From: an uncultured Chloroflexota bacterium
GTDB taxonomy: Bacteria > Chloroflexota > Anaerolineae > Anaerolineales > Villigracilaceae
Assembly (NCBI GenBank): GCA_903914955.1
Contig: CAIWRB010000288.1
Location: forward strand, 1 to 59,341
DNA length: 59,341 nt
Direction of reading: 5' to 3'
Shown: positions 32,954-40,734 of the stretch, in pieces
Layout: the number at the start of each line of letters is the position of its first letter
Numbering within the stretch: position 1 is the stretch's first letter
Notes under the pieces: model-generated
What the model was told of the DNA's origin: nothing
The model's database searches: none
Seen by the model: the letters and a program-made list of their open reading frames with translations, nothing else
Made by a program: the position numbers and the translations under genes

Positions 32954-34669
32954 TTAATTTGCAGCGTATTCGAATCTTTCTATAATAAAGTCGCTGCTTG
33001 CTTCCAGTTTGTTCAAATAATCTTTTCTAAACCATCCGATTAATGCTTTGTCCGTTTCTGATTCTTTTTGGTCAATTTTTGCAAATACGTAAAGGTTTAA
33101 AAATCTGGGGTCATTATATAATCCCTTAAGCGTTTTTTTATTGTTCCAAGACTGTCTTAATGTTCTCTCATTGTACTGCCAGCCCTCCGTAAATACTAAT
33201 TCTGGGACCACAATATCAGGTTGTAATCGATAGAATGTTTCCTTCTCAAATGAAGCGTGATTTTTTACGCCGATTCTATTTCCATTATTATGTGCCATTA
33301 ATAAATTATTTAGCCCCATCAAATCAATAACTTCGCCCGGATAAGTATATTTTATTCCTCCCGCAATAATAATACCGATGCTCGGCAAATCGGGTAAACC
33401 AACAAACATTTCCCGAATAAATTGCCCATCATCTCTTCCTTTCACCGCTATATCAAACTCCCCGGCAATATTAGACGATTCTTTAAAGGATATCCAGGCA
33501 TGGGTTTGATACCAAACAAAACATGAAGTAATCAGCAGAATTCCACAGAAAATAAAAACATGCTGTAGCCATCGAGGCACGCTCGGATTAAAATTTATCT
33601 GGACATAAAGCGGTATTACAGATTTTACAAAGTAAATAAGACATAAAAGTAAAATTGGATGGATATTTTGGTAGAAACGAAACGAACCAAAGTGGTCACC
33701 ACCTGTAATCACTGGCGCAGCAAGGCCAATTCCCGCAATTATTGGCAAAAAAAGCAGTCCATCTTTGTTAAATTTTTTTTGTATAAACGCAAGGATTGTA
33801 TGCATAAAAGCCAGGACAGCAGCCAGAACACATATTTGCACGATCAAGCTTGAAAGAAAGTAATCCTTAAAATATAGGATGCCCTGAGTTAAGTTATAAG
33901 ACAAAGAAGGAGAGACTTTTGCGTAAAAAGTGTTCGGTAGCGGGTATCCAAAATACTTAAGTCGAAAAACAGTAAGAGCAATAATTGCAACCGCGCATGC
34001 CGCAAGCAATGGTGCTATTTCTTTCACAGCTTGAACGATTCCGCCTGCCAGCACTCTGCGAGCAAGAAGGATAACGATGAATATCGTTATCCACAGGAAT
34101 GATTCCGGCCTAGTCAGTAACAACAAAACTGAGAGTGGAATAAATACTGAATTGATCTTATATGGTATTACATTTTCTCCAACAACAAAAATCGTCGCCA
34201 AAAGGAGCAGGGTGCTCCAAATGGCATTTTCCATTAATGCGATTGTGTTCCAGGCTATGTAAGCGGGCGCTGTGATGAGGAGAGTACAGAAAATGATCGG
34301 CCATATTAATTTTCTGTACTCTCCATATTCCCTGCTGAAAAGAGTCGACTGCGCGTAAGATAAGATCACTGTTGCGCCAAACGCAATAATGGCAACATTC
34401 ACAACAAGCAATGTTAATTCGGGTTTGGCCGACAACTTATAAACGAGAGCACATATTAAGACCCACAGGAGCGAAGTAAACCCCTCAACCTTCTCGCCAC
34501 CGACATTATAAACAAAACCATATCCATTTACAAAGTTTTTTGCGTAAACAAAATATATGTTCGCGTCGTCGACACCTGCAAGTGGACGGTCAAATATACT
34601 CCACACTATCCAAGTCGCAATACAAAAAGCAATAAAGACCACAAGATATTTAAGGACAAAATTTTTCAT
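32954..34669 (-). CDS. GT-C family membrane glycosyltransferase, arabinofuranosyltransferase-like
   Basis: A 571-residue protein with about ten hydrophobic segments and the GT-C signature near the N-terminus: a first TM, then DRPLAGVDDANIYFVYAKN with the catalytic-type Asp pair, then GYGFVYNVGGEKVEGFTSLLW, followed by further TM segments and a C-terminal soluble part with many hydrophobic-polar repeats. This resembles AftB-like or GT39-like transferases that use polyprenyl-phosphate sugars outside the membrane. Base composition is visibly AT-richer than the neighbours. The gene lies between two copies of ywbE, which suggests it arrived later than its neighbours. Confidence 0.8.
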   Translation of the reverse strand: MKNFVLKYLVVFIAFCIATWIVWSIFDRPLAGVDDANIYFVYAKNFVNGYGFVYNVGGEKVEGFTSLLWVLICALVYKLSAKPELTLLVVNVAIIAFGATVILSYAQSTLFSREYGEYRKLIWPIIFCTLLITAPAYIAWNTIALMENAIWSTLLLLATIFVVGENVIPYKINSVFIPLSVLLLLTRPESFLWITIFIVILLARRVLAGGIVQAVKEIAPLLAACAVAIIALTVFRLKYFGYPLPNTFYAKVSPSLSYNLTQGILYFKDYFLSSLIVQICVLAAVLAFMHTILAFIQKKFNKDGLLFLPIIAGIGLAAPVITGGDHFGSFRFYQNIHPILLLCLIYFVKSVIPLYVQINFNPSVPRWLQHVFIFCGILLITSCFVWYQTHAWISFKESSNIAGEFDIAVKGRDDGQFIREMFVGLPDLPSIGIIIAGGIKYTYPGEVIDLMGLNNLLMAHNNGNRIGVKNHASFEKETFYRLQPDIVVPELVFTEGWQYNERTLRQSWNNKKTLKGLYNDPRFLNLYVFAKIDQKESETDKALIGWFRKDYLNKLEASSDFIIERFEYAAN

Positions 34670-34801
34670 AAATTCCTATTCCCGCACGCGACAATACATA
34701 AAAAGCTAAATATAAGTAAATAATAAAACGACCGCTCTCTGGACTTTATATCGCGTCAAGAGTTGGCCAATATTCAGTAAAGCAGCAACTCAGCGCGATA
34801 T

Positions 34802-35029
34802 TCATATACTATAGGACATTCCAGACCACGATCTCAACCTTCCGAATCGACAATTTCCTTCACGCCCCCCATCTTCCAAGCGGACTTTAATTCCATGCGG
34901 ACGGTACGGCGATTTCGTCAGAACATCCCTGACAACTCCTTTCGTTAACTTACCTGTGCCTTGATCCTGTTTCAGGACGATCAAGACCGTGATCCCGGGT
35001 TTGATGTTCGAGCGGGTTTGTCCGTTCAT
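34802..35029 (-). pseudogene. Frameshifted YwbE copy
   Basis: The first 54 residues match the intact copy at 32678 with four changes, then a deletion of seven bases near the 3' end shifts the frame, so the last ten residues (QVGRVKEIVE) are replaced by a longer unrelated tail (GREGNCRFGRLRS...). Over about 180 aligned bases I count about a dozen substitutions by eye. The homology stops at the start codon on one side and at the stop codon on the other. Its ATG overlaps the stop of the PLP-enzyme gene (TAATG), the arrangement expected of the original operon position. Confidence 0.8.
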
Positions 35030-36423
35030 TAACTCAACAACCCTTTCGCAAACGAGAGCAACGCCTGCACGTCATTGAAATTCGTGACCATTCCAACGGA
35101 AATCCTCACCGCGCCGCTGGATTTGCCGTCAATACATTTTCGAAATTCGTCAATTGACATTACGTCTTTATGGCCGGGGCGCGTGAAGCACACATCCAAT
35201 TCCACGCGCGAGATGCCGAGCGCGACTTCCCCTGCGCCCGGGTTGCAGAAACAGCCTGTACGAAGTGAGATGTTGACCTTGTTAGCTTCGCTTTCGATGA
35301 AGCGATGGTCAAAGGCTTTTCCATCCCTGTCATAGAAATTAACGGTTACAGCGCCGCCGCGGTCATCTGCACTTTTGGCTGGACCAAATACACGGACTAG
35401 CGGTTCGCCGGTGTTGTGTTTCATTTGAGTTAAGTTATCCAACAGCCAGCCTGTCAATGTTTTGACACGCTCGTTGATGAGATCATAGCCAATGGATTCG
35501 ATGTGCTTCAGCCCGATCTCAATCGCGGGGATATTGAGATAATCAAGTGTGCCATCTTCAAAAGCGGCGGCGCCATCGGCGAGATAATATTTGTCACCCT
35601 GAACCGACGCGACGGTGATCGTTCCGCCCGCGAACCATGGACGATGTAATTTTGCCAGAGCAGATTTGCGCGCAATTAATGCGCCAAGCCCCGTGGGGTA
35701 GCCGAATATTTTATAGAAAGAGATCGCAACGAAATCCGGGTTGACTTTTCCGAGATCGAGTTTATTCGTCGGCACATATGCGGCGGCATCGAGCAATACA
35801 TCCCAACCGTGCGCATGGGCTTTTTCGATCCACTCCAGCGGATGTTTGACCGAGGAGAAATTTGATTGCGCGGGATATGCAAAAAGGTTGTGACCGTTCT
35901 TCGATGGCCGAGACAACTCAAGGTCAAGTTGTGATGCGTCAACGCGCATTTCTGGCAGCATAACCGGAATGTAGGTCACCTCCGCGCCGCGGACGTGGGC
36001 GAATTCCCGAATCCCATTTACAGAATTGTGATTGTCAAATGTTAAAAGATAACGCCCATTTGAAAATGGATAGGACTCGCCGATCAGTTTCAACGCACCG
36101 CTGGCATTGGATGTGAAGATGGCGAGATATTCATTTGGATCAGCGTTGAAAAAATTCAGGATGTGGTTGCGCGCACTTTCAACGAATTCGGTGGCGATGA
36201 GTGAAGTGGGGTTGGATGAATGCGGGTTACCAAAAACATGTTCATGCAGAAGTTGCTGATGTTTTTCAATTTGCGATTCGGCATAGATACCGCCACCGGT
36301 GTAATCAAGATAAATATGCTCGCCGCGATCAAGGCGTGCATAATCTTTTTTGCGCAGATCATCAATGGATTCGGTCTTTGTGTAAGTTGGATATTGCTTG
36401 AGGAAAATTTGAAATTCATTCAT
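35029..36423 (-). CDS. PLP-dependent enzyme of molybdenum-cofactor-sulfurase/cysteine-desulfurase type
   Basis: The 464-residue aminotransferase class V protein resembles the N-terminal domain of MoCo sulfurase more than IscS: YLDYTGGGIY at about 38, FGNPHSSNPTS, VLLDAAAYVPTN with the PLP Asp, the PLP-lysine motif SFYKIFGYPTGLGAL near residue 235, and RTGCFCNPGA with the reactive Cys. It would desulfurate cysteine and carry a persulfide to an acceptor. No MOSC domain is fused. It lies 33 bases downstream of the FAH-family gene and overlaps the YwbE remnant. Confidence 0.88.
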   Translation of the reverse strand: MNEFQIFLKQYPTYTKTESIDDLRKKDYARLDRGEHIYLDYTGGGIYAESQIEKHQQLLHEHVFGNPHSSNPTSLIATEFVESARNHILNFFNADPNEYLAIFTSNASGALKLIGESYPFSNGRYLLTFDNHNSVNGIREFAHVRGAEVTYIPVMLPEMRVDASQLDLELSRPSKNGHNLFAYPAQSNFSSVKHPLEWIEKAHAHGWDVLLDAAAYVPTNKLDLGKVNPDFVAISFYKIFGYPTGLGALIARKSALAKLHRPWFAGGTITVASVQGDKYYLADGAAAFEDGTLDYLNIPAIEIGLKHIESIGYDLINERVKTLTGWLLDNLTQMKHNTGEPLVRVFGPAKSADDRGGAVTVNFYDRDGKAFDHRFIESEANKVNISLRTGCFCNPGAGEVALGISRVELDVCFTRPGHKDVMSIDEFRKCIDGKSSGAVRISVGMVTNFNDVQALLSFAKGLLS

Positions 36424-36456
36424 GGTCTTGGCAATCTCCAGGTCGTTGAGGAAAAT

Positions 36457-37215
36457 TTACACTTTAACCGGGTTGCTCAACTTCCCCAGCCCTTCGATTT
36501 CAACATCAACCACATCGCCATTCTTCAAAATACCCACGCCAGCCGGAGTGCCTGTGAAAATAATATCGCCTGGCTCAAGCGTCATCACCGATGATATATA
36601 AGCGATCAAAATACTAACATTGAAAACCATATCCCGCGTGGAGGCCATCTGTCGCATTTGACCGTTAACGCGGCATGTGACCACCGCATCAGACGCATCA
36701 AACTCTGTATCGATCCACGGGCCAAAGGAACAGAAGGTGTCGAAGCCTTTGGCGCGCGTCCACTGACCGTCGATGTTTTGCAGATCGCGCGCGGTGATAT
36801 CATTGCCGATGGTGTAGCCGAAGATGAATTCCTTCGCCTGGTCGGGAGTGACGTTCCGTGCACGTTTGCTGATAACGATAACCAATTCTGCTTCATGCTC
36901 CACCTGATTCGATTGCGGCGGCAAAAGGATATTCTCGCCATTTGAGATGATCGAGGAGGGCGGCTTCAAAAAGATAAGCGGTATTTTGGGAACTTCATTC
37001 CCAAGCTCTTTTGCATGTTCCACATAATTACGCCCCACACAAACGATCTTGCTCGGGGCGCACGGCGTAATCAGTTTTACATTCGCAACGGGTATCTTTG
37101 CTTCACGACGGCGATATTCACCGAATATATCCCCTACAATTTCTCCAACCTTGTCGTCGAGCAGCCAGCCATATTTCGGGCTATCACCATTGATTTGATA
37201 ACGAACAATTTTCAT
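36457..37215 (-). CDS. Fumarylacetoacetate hydrolase (FAH) family protein
   Basis: The 252-residue protein has an N-terminal cap of about 55 residues and the FAH fold: KIVCVGRNYVEHAKELGN near 60, PLIFLKPPSSI, EHEAELVIVISKRARNV with the metal-binding Glu pair, FGYTIGNDITARDLQ, KGFDTFCSFGPW, and GDIIFTGTPAGVG near the end. Such enzymes cleave C-C bonds of beta-diketo acids or decarboxylate oxaloacetate with Mg/Mn. Good Shine-Dalgarno AGGAGA precedes the ATG. Specific substrate not identifiable. Confidence 0.92.
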   Translation of the reverse strand: MKIVRYQINGDSPKYGWLLDDKVGEIVGDIFGEYRRREAKIPVANVKLITPCAPSKIVCVGRNYVEHAKELGNEVPKIPLIFLKPPSSIISNGENILLPPQSNQVEHEAELVIVISKRARNVTPDQAKEFIFGYTIGNDITARDLQNIDGQWTRAKGFDTFCSFGPWIDTEFDASDAVVTCRVNGQMRQMASTRDMVFNVSILIAYISSVMTLEPGDIIFTGTPAGVGILKNGDVVDVEIEGLGKLSNPVKV

Positions 37216-37243
37216 GTTTCTCCTTTTACCAAATATTCCATAA

Positions 37244-37374
37244 AGCTCCCTGCTTTAGCAGTGGGGATGTAAGGAACGGTTTTGCTTGTAGTATACTAAA
37301 CATAGAAGCTCTCGGACTAGAGAGCCTGGGCTTTGCCCTAGAAGCCCCCGCCTTTAGGCGTGGGGAGTAGTCAC
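37244..37374 (+). mobile_element. Short tnpB-less IS200/IS605-like element
   Basis: The 131-base stretch has a hairpin at each end with the same shape: CTCCCTGCTTTAGCAGTGGGG at the left and CCCCCGCCTTTAGGCGTGGGG at the right, followed by AGTAGTCAC, a right end typical of IS605/IS1341-type elements. The middle has two more stem-loops (CTCTC...GAGAG and GGGC...GCCC), the kind of structured right-end RNA that serves TnpB as omega RNA. No transposase or TnpB gene remains. It sits next to the terminator of the AIM24-like gene. Confidence 0.65.
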
Positions 37375-37416
37375 AAAAATAGGTGCAGGACAAACCAAGT
37401 TCGCCCTGCACCTATT
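37374..37416 (-). terminator. Terminator of the 40655-37436 operon
   Basis: A perfect 12-pair stem AATAGGTGCAGG/CCTGCACCTATT (37378-37389 and 37405-37416, fifteen-base loop) followed on the minus strand by TTTTG. It is 20 bases past the AIM24-like stop codon and touches the right end of the IS605-like element. Confidence 0.85.
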
Positions 37417-37435
37417 ATACAAGTCATTAACAATT

Positions 37436-38119
37436 TTAACGATTAACCGTCGGGGGCTTAGGCATTTGCGGAATGATCCAGTTGATAAGAGCCTGCGGCG
37501 AACGAGTTTGGATGTAGATCTTACCGGGCCCGGTCAACTCTACCACGAGTCCTTCACCGCTGAATAACGTGGATTTAATTCCTCCGACAGTCTTTCGCTG
37601 TGCCTCGATCGTCGCATCAAAGGCAACGATGTGAGTTGTATCCACCACATATTTTTCGCCCGCGCTGAGGGTCTTCTCATAAATCGCACCATACGACGAG
37701 ACAAGCAGAGTGCCTGTGCCGCTGGCTTCCAGCATCGAAATGCCTTCCGCGGCTACAAATGCTTTCATACTGATTTTTGCGTTGAGCTCAATACTCGTTT
37801 CAGAAGCCATATAAGAACCGCTTTGCACCATAAGCTTGTTGCCATTCATTTCGATCACAGCAATATCACCGGGCAATTCGGGGGCAAGTGTTATTTCGCC
37901 GCCTTCCGCAGGAGCTACAAAGAAATTTTGAAAAAAAGATTCGCCGCCAAGCACCGCACGGCCAAGCGACTTCAACAAACCGCCCTCGGCTTTAGTCTCA
38001 ATATTCACACCGCCAGACATGCTGACCATCGCGCCAGCCTCCGCGCGGATACGTTCATTGGGAGCGAGCTTGGCAACTGCCAACGAGTAGGACGGACGAT
38101 ACATTACTTCTATATCCAT
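37436..38119 (-). CDS. AIM24/TIGR00266 family protein
   Basis: The 227-residue protein has the TIGR00266 pattern: PNERIRAEAGAMVSMSGGV, GESFFQNFFVAPAEGGEI, LAPELPGDIAVIEMNG, SGYGAIYEK-type loop (VSSYGAIYEKTL), and GGIKSTLFSGEGLVVELTGPGKIYIQTRSP, where the last segment is the most conserved part of the family. Function is unknown; the fold is a tryptophan-RNA-binding-attenuator-like beta structure. GGAGATTAATC precedes the ATG. It is the last gene of the minus-strand run from nth. Confidence 0.93.
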   Translation of the reverse strand: MDIEVMYRPSYSLAVAKLAPNERIRAEAGAMVSMSGGVNIETKAEGGLLKSLGRAVLGGESFFQNFFVAPAEGGEITLAPELPGDIAVIEMNGNKLMVQSGSYMASETSIELNAKISMKAFVAAEGISMLEASGTGTLLVSSYGAIYEKTLSAGEKYVVDTTHIVAFDATIEAQRKTVGGIKSTLFSGEGLVVELTGPGKIYIQTRSPQALINWIIPQMPKPPTVNR

Positions 38120-38156
38120 GATTAATCTCCTTTTTTTCTCTCTTAAAAGTTCGCCG

Positions 38157-38639
38157 TTATACCTTGAGCATGGTTATTTCACTTTGATCCGCGCCCTCCA
38201 ATAACTCGCCGATGGATTTATGTAAAACAGGATGAACCAGATCCGCTGCAAGCTGTGCGAGAGGCACGAGCACAAACGCACGCTCATGCAACCGCGGATG
38301 CGGGATCACGAGCGGAGGCGTATCCATGATCACATCGTCAAAAAATAAAATATCGATGTCTATCAAGCGCGGACCATTTTGAAAATTTGAAACACGTCCC
38401 AGCGCTGTTTCAAGCCGCTTCAAGTGACGCAGCAAAGGTTCAGGTTCAAGATAAGTTTCCACCTTCACCACTTGATTCAGAAAAGCGTCCTGTTCTTGAA
38501 AACCCCAGGGCGGAGTTTCATAAACCGACGATTTTTTCCTTATCGTCATCTGCGGCGTGAAATTCAAGATCGCCGCCTTAAGATTTGCAAGGCGGTTTCC
38601 CAAATTACTTCCGAGCGCGAGGTATGCAATATGATTCAT
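38157..38639 (-). CDS. folK: 2-amino-4-hydroxy-6-hydroxymethyldihydropteridine pyrophosphokinase
   Basis: The 160-residue enzyme transfers pyrophosphate from ATP to the pterin in folate synthesis. The family motifs are complete: YLALGSNLGNRLANL at the start, SSVYETPPWGFQEQDAFLNQV, and GPRLIDIDILFFDD with the Mg-binding Asp pair, then PHPRLHERAFVLVPL. It follows the ClbS-like gene with 8 bases between, in an operon that otherwise holds no other folate gene. Confidence 0.97.
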   Translation of the reverse strand: MNHIAYLALGSNLGNRLANLKAAILNFTPQMTIRKKSSVYETPPWGFQEQDAFLNQVVKVETYLEPEPLLRHLKRLETALGRVSNFQNGPRLIDIDILFFDDVIMDTPPLVIPHPRLHERAFVLVPLAQLAADLVHPVLHKSIGELLEGADQSEITMLKV

Positions 38640-38647
38640 GCTATTTT

Positions 38648-39502
38648 CTAAAAATCACGGGGATTGTGCCCATCAAAATGTTCAACAACATCCGCTGCGA
38701 GCCAGCCTTCGATGTCCCCGTTTGCAAAAGCTGTTTCAGGAATTTCATTCACAAGCCGCGCAAAGTTTTTTCGTTTACTTTCAAATTGATCCAGAATTTC
38801 CGCCTCGGAAATATTTTTATATTTCGCGGTCAACTCCACGTTGAACGCGTCTGTATCGTACTCCTCCCATTTAAAATTTGAATCATTTAAAATTCCAGTA
38901 ATGATGCTTGTCCCTTCGTCCCACCAGCCGATCACGTGCGCGAGCATGTCATGGAAATTCTCAACGCCCTGTTTGCTCAGGAATTCCTTTTTCTTTTCAT
39001 CATTCAGACAGCTGAAATCTTCAACATACGTGCCCCATTCGTTTTCCAATGTATCCAGAGTCAGGAAACGACTCAACGCGACCAGATGTTCGCGCGCATG
39101 ATGAATAAATATTCCGTCGATCCATGAACGCACGCGGCGATTCTCCCAGGTCGAATCATTTATCGCCTTTAGGTCTGTTACAGCTTTCTGACGTGTTTTC
39201 TCAAAATGAGCCAGGAACTCAGTCTCGTCCCAATTTTTATATTTCGCAACAGCTTCCGCATTGAACTTGTCGAAATCATATTTTTTGCGTTCGTATTCAC
39301 GCTCTTCCGCAATCGCGAGGATGATCGGCATGGCTTCCTCCCACCATGTCAAAATATGCGCCAGCATGTCGCGGAATTGTTCATAGCCCTGCGCCTTCAC
39401 TCTTTTGACACCAACTTCAACAGGCCAGCGATTAAATCTTTTCACATAAGTTGCCCATTCGATCTCAAGAAAATCAATTGTGCGTTGTTTCAAATTGGAC
39501 AT
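38648..39502 (-). CDS. ClbS/DfsB-like four-helix-bundle protein, tandem-duplicated
   Basis: The 284-residue protein contains two copies of the same DinB/ClbS-type helical unit, about residues 1-145 and 146-284. Compare FLEIEWATYVKRF with TLENEWGTYVEDF, FRDMLAHILTWWEEAMPII with FHDMLAHVIGWWDEGTSII, and AKYKNWDETEFLAHFEKTR with AKYKNISEAEILDQFESKR. ClbS-type proteins act on colibactin or other small molecules, DinB proteins bind metal; here the exact role is unknown. It lies in the operon nth, ybaK, this gene, folK. Confidence 0.82.
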   Translation of the reverse strand: MSNLKQRTIDFLEIEWATYVKRFNRWPVEVGVKRVKAQGYEQFRDMLAHILTWWEEAMPIILAIAEEREYERKKYDFDKFNAEAVAKYKNWDETEFLAHFEKTRQKAVTDLKAINDSTWENRRVRSWIDGIFIHHAREHLVALSRFLTLDTLENEWGTYVEDFSCLNDEKKKEFLSKQGVENFHDMLAHVIGWWDEGTSIITGILNDSNFKWEEYDTDAFNVELTAKYKNISEAEILDQFESKRKNFARLVNEIPETAFANGDIEGWLAADVVEHFDGHNPRDF

Positions 39503-39518
39503 GCTGTTCTCCGATATG

Positions 39519-39989
39519 TTATTTTTCAGTTAATGATACAACCTCTGCGTTTTTTAAAGCATGATGCAAATTCGCACTCTTCAGGAGGATCGCCGTATTT
39601 CGCATTCCCGACCCGATGGAGATTTCATCCTCCCGCATCACACTCGCGTCGATCAACACCTTGAGCGGATTCAGCAATCCGAAAGGCCCTACCGTCCCGA
39701 TATGATAACCCGTCACCGCGAAGACCTCATCCTCAGTTGCCATCGAGATGCGCGAACGGCCAAGATATTTCCGCAATAGCTTCCATGAGACTTGCGCGGG
39801 GCCAGCCACCAAAACCATCACGAATTCATCTTCAGCAATGCGGAACAAAATACTGCGCACAACTTGTCCAGGGTTTTGTCCACGGTCACTGGCGGCCTGC
39901 TCAAAGGATGTGACCGGAGTCTCGTGGCGGAATATTTTATGTGGAATTCCAAGTTTTTCCAGGGCAATGCTGACGGGGGGTGTATCCAT
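39519..39989 (-). CDS. YbaK/EbsC-family aminoacyl-tRNA deacylase
   Basis: The 156-residue protein has the YbaK fold: HKIFRHETPVTSFEQAA, the segment GQVVRSILFRIAEDEFVMVLV, MATEDEVFAVTGYHIGTVGPFGLL and SGMRNTAILLKSANL. Such proteins hydrolyse mischarged Cys- or Ala-tRNA-Pro or related tRNAs. The catalytic-type lysine of E. coli YbaK (in VFKTLLV) aligns with arginine here (VVRSILF), so activity may differ. Its ATG follows the nth stop codon without a gap, so translation is coupled. Confidence 0.88.
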   Translation of the reverse strand: MDTPPVSIALEKLGIPHKIFRHETPVTSFEQAASDRGQNPGQVVRSILFRIAEDEFVMVLVAGPAQVSWKLLRKYLGRSRISMATEDEVFAVTGYHIGTVGPFGLLNPLKVLIDASVMREDEISIGSGMRNTAILLKSANLHHALKNAEVVSLTEK

Positions 39990-40655
39990 TTATTTTGTCT
40001 TATCTTTGTAATCACATAATTTATTGATCGGACATTTTGGGCAATTGGGTTTACGCGCGCCGCAAATCTCTCTGCCTAGACGGATAATATTCAAATGCGC
40101 GCTGTAATAGGTTTCAGGTGGAAAAACTGATTCAAGATGTGGATGCGCCTGCTCGACAGTCATCTTTTCAGGACGCAGACCCGTCCGCCCGCTGACACGA
40201 TAAATGTGAGTGTCCACTGGAAAGGCGGGCATGTTCAATGAAAAACAAAGAACAATCGCGGCTGTCTTCGGACCGACGCCATTGAATTTCATCAGCCAGG
40301 CACGCGCTTCTTCGATGGGCAAATCCGCTAAAAATTCGAGATCGAGTGAGCCGCGTTCTGCGGTAATGGCACGCAATACCTGTTGAATACGCGGTCCTTT
40401 TTGATTCGCGAGTCCGGCGGGTCTGATCGCGTTAACCACATCCTCCGTATTCGCATCACGCACAGATTCCCATGTCGGCAATTTTGCGCGCAGGGCATGA
40501 AAGCCGCGGTCGCGGTTAACATCGTTTGTATTTTGCGAGAGAATGGTGGAAACCAGTTCATCAATGGCTGGCAGTGGATCGCGCCAGATGGGTTCGCCAA
40601 AGGCCTGGAGCAATGCCGCATGTATCTTGAGCGCGCGTATCTTTAAGGTTTTCAT
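39990..40655 (-). CDS. nth: Endonuclease III-like DNA glycosylase/AP lyase
   Basis: The 221-residue enzyme has the helix-hairpin-helix LMKFNGVGPKTAAIVL with the catalytic Lys, the FPVDTHIYRVSGRTG motif with the catalytic Asp, and a C-terminal 4Fe-4S cluster pattern C-x6-C-x2-C-x5-C (CGARKPNCPKCPINKLC). It would remove oxidised pyrimidines and cleave the abasic site. It is the first gene of the operon running to 37436. Confidence 0.95.
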   Translation of the reverse strand: MKTLKIRALKIHAALLQAFGEPIWRDPLPAIDELVSTILSQNTNDVNRDRGFHALRAKLPTWESVRDANTEDVVNAIRPAGLANQKGPRIQQVLRAITAERGSLDLEFLADLPIEEARAWLMKFNGVGPKTAAIVLCFSLNMPAFPVDTHIYRVSGRTGLRPEKMTVEQAHPHLESVFPPETYYSAHLNIIRLGREICGARKPNCPKCPINKLCDYKDKTK

Positions 40656-40734
40656 GATCTGTTATTTATAGAGTCTTTGCATTGAGCCTCATACTTCGCG
40701 ATAATATTTCAGACTCCGAAAAATAGTGGGATGA

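Noticed and set aside
32678-35029. Composite transposon bounded by ywbE copies
   Set aside because: The copies end at start and stop codons, and no transposase or target-site duplication is visible; a gene-scale duplication fits better.
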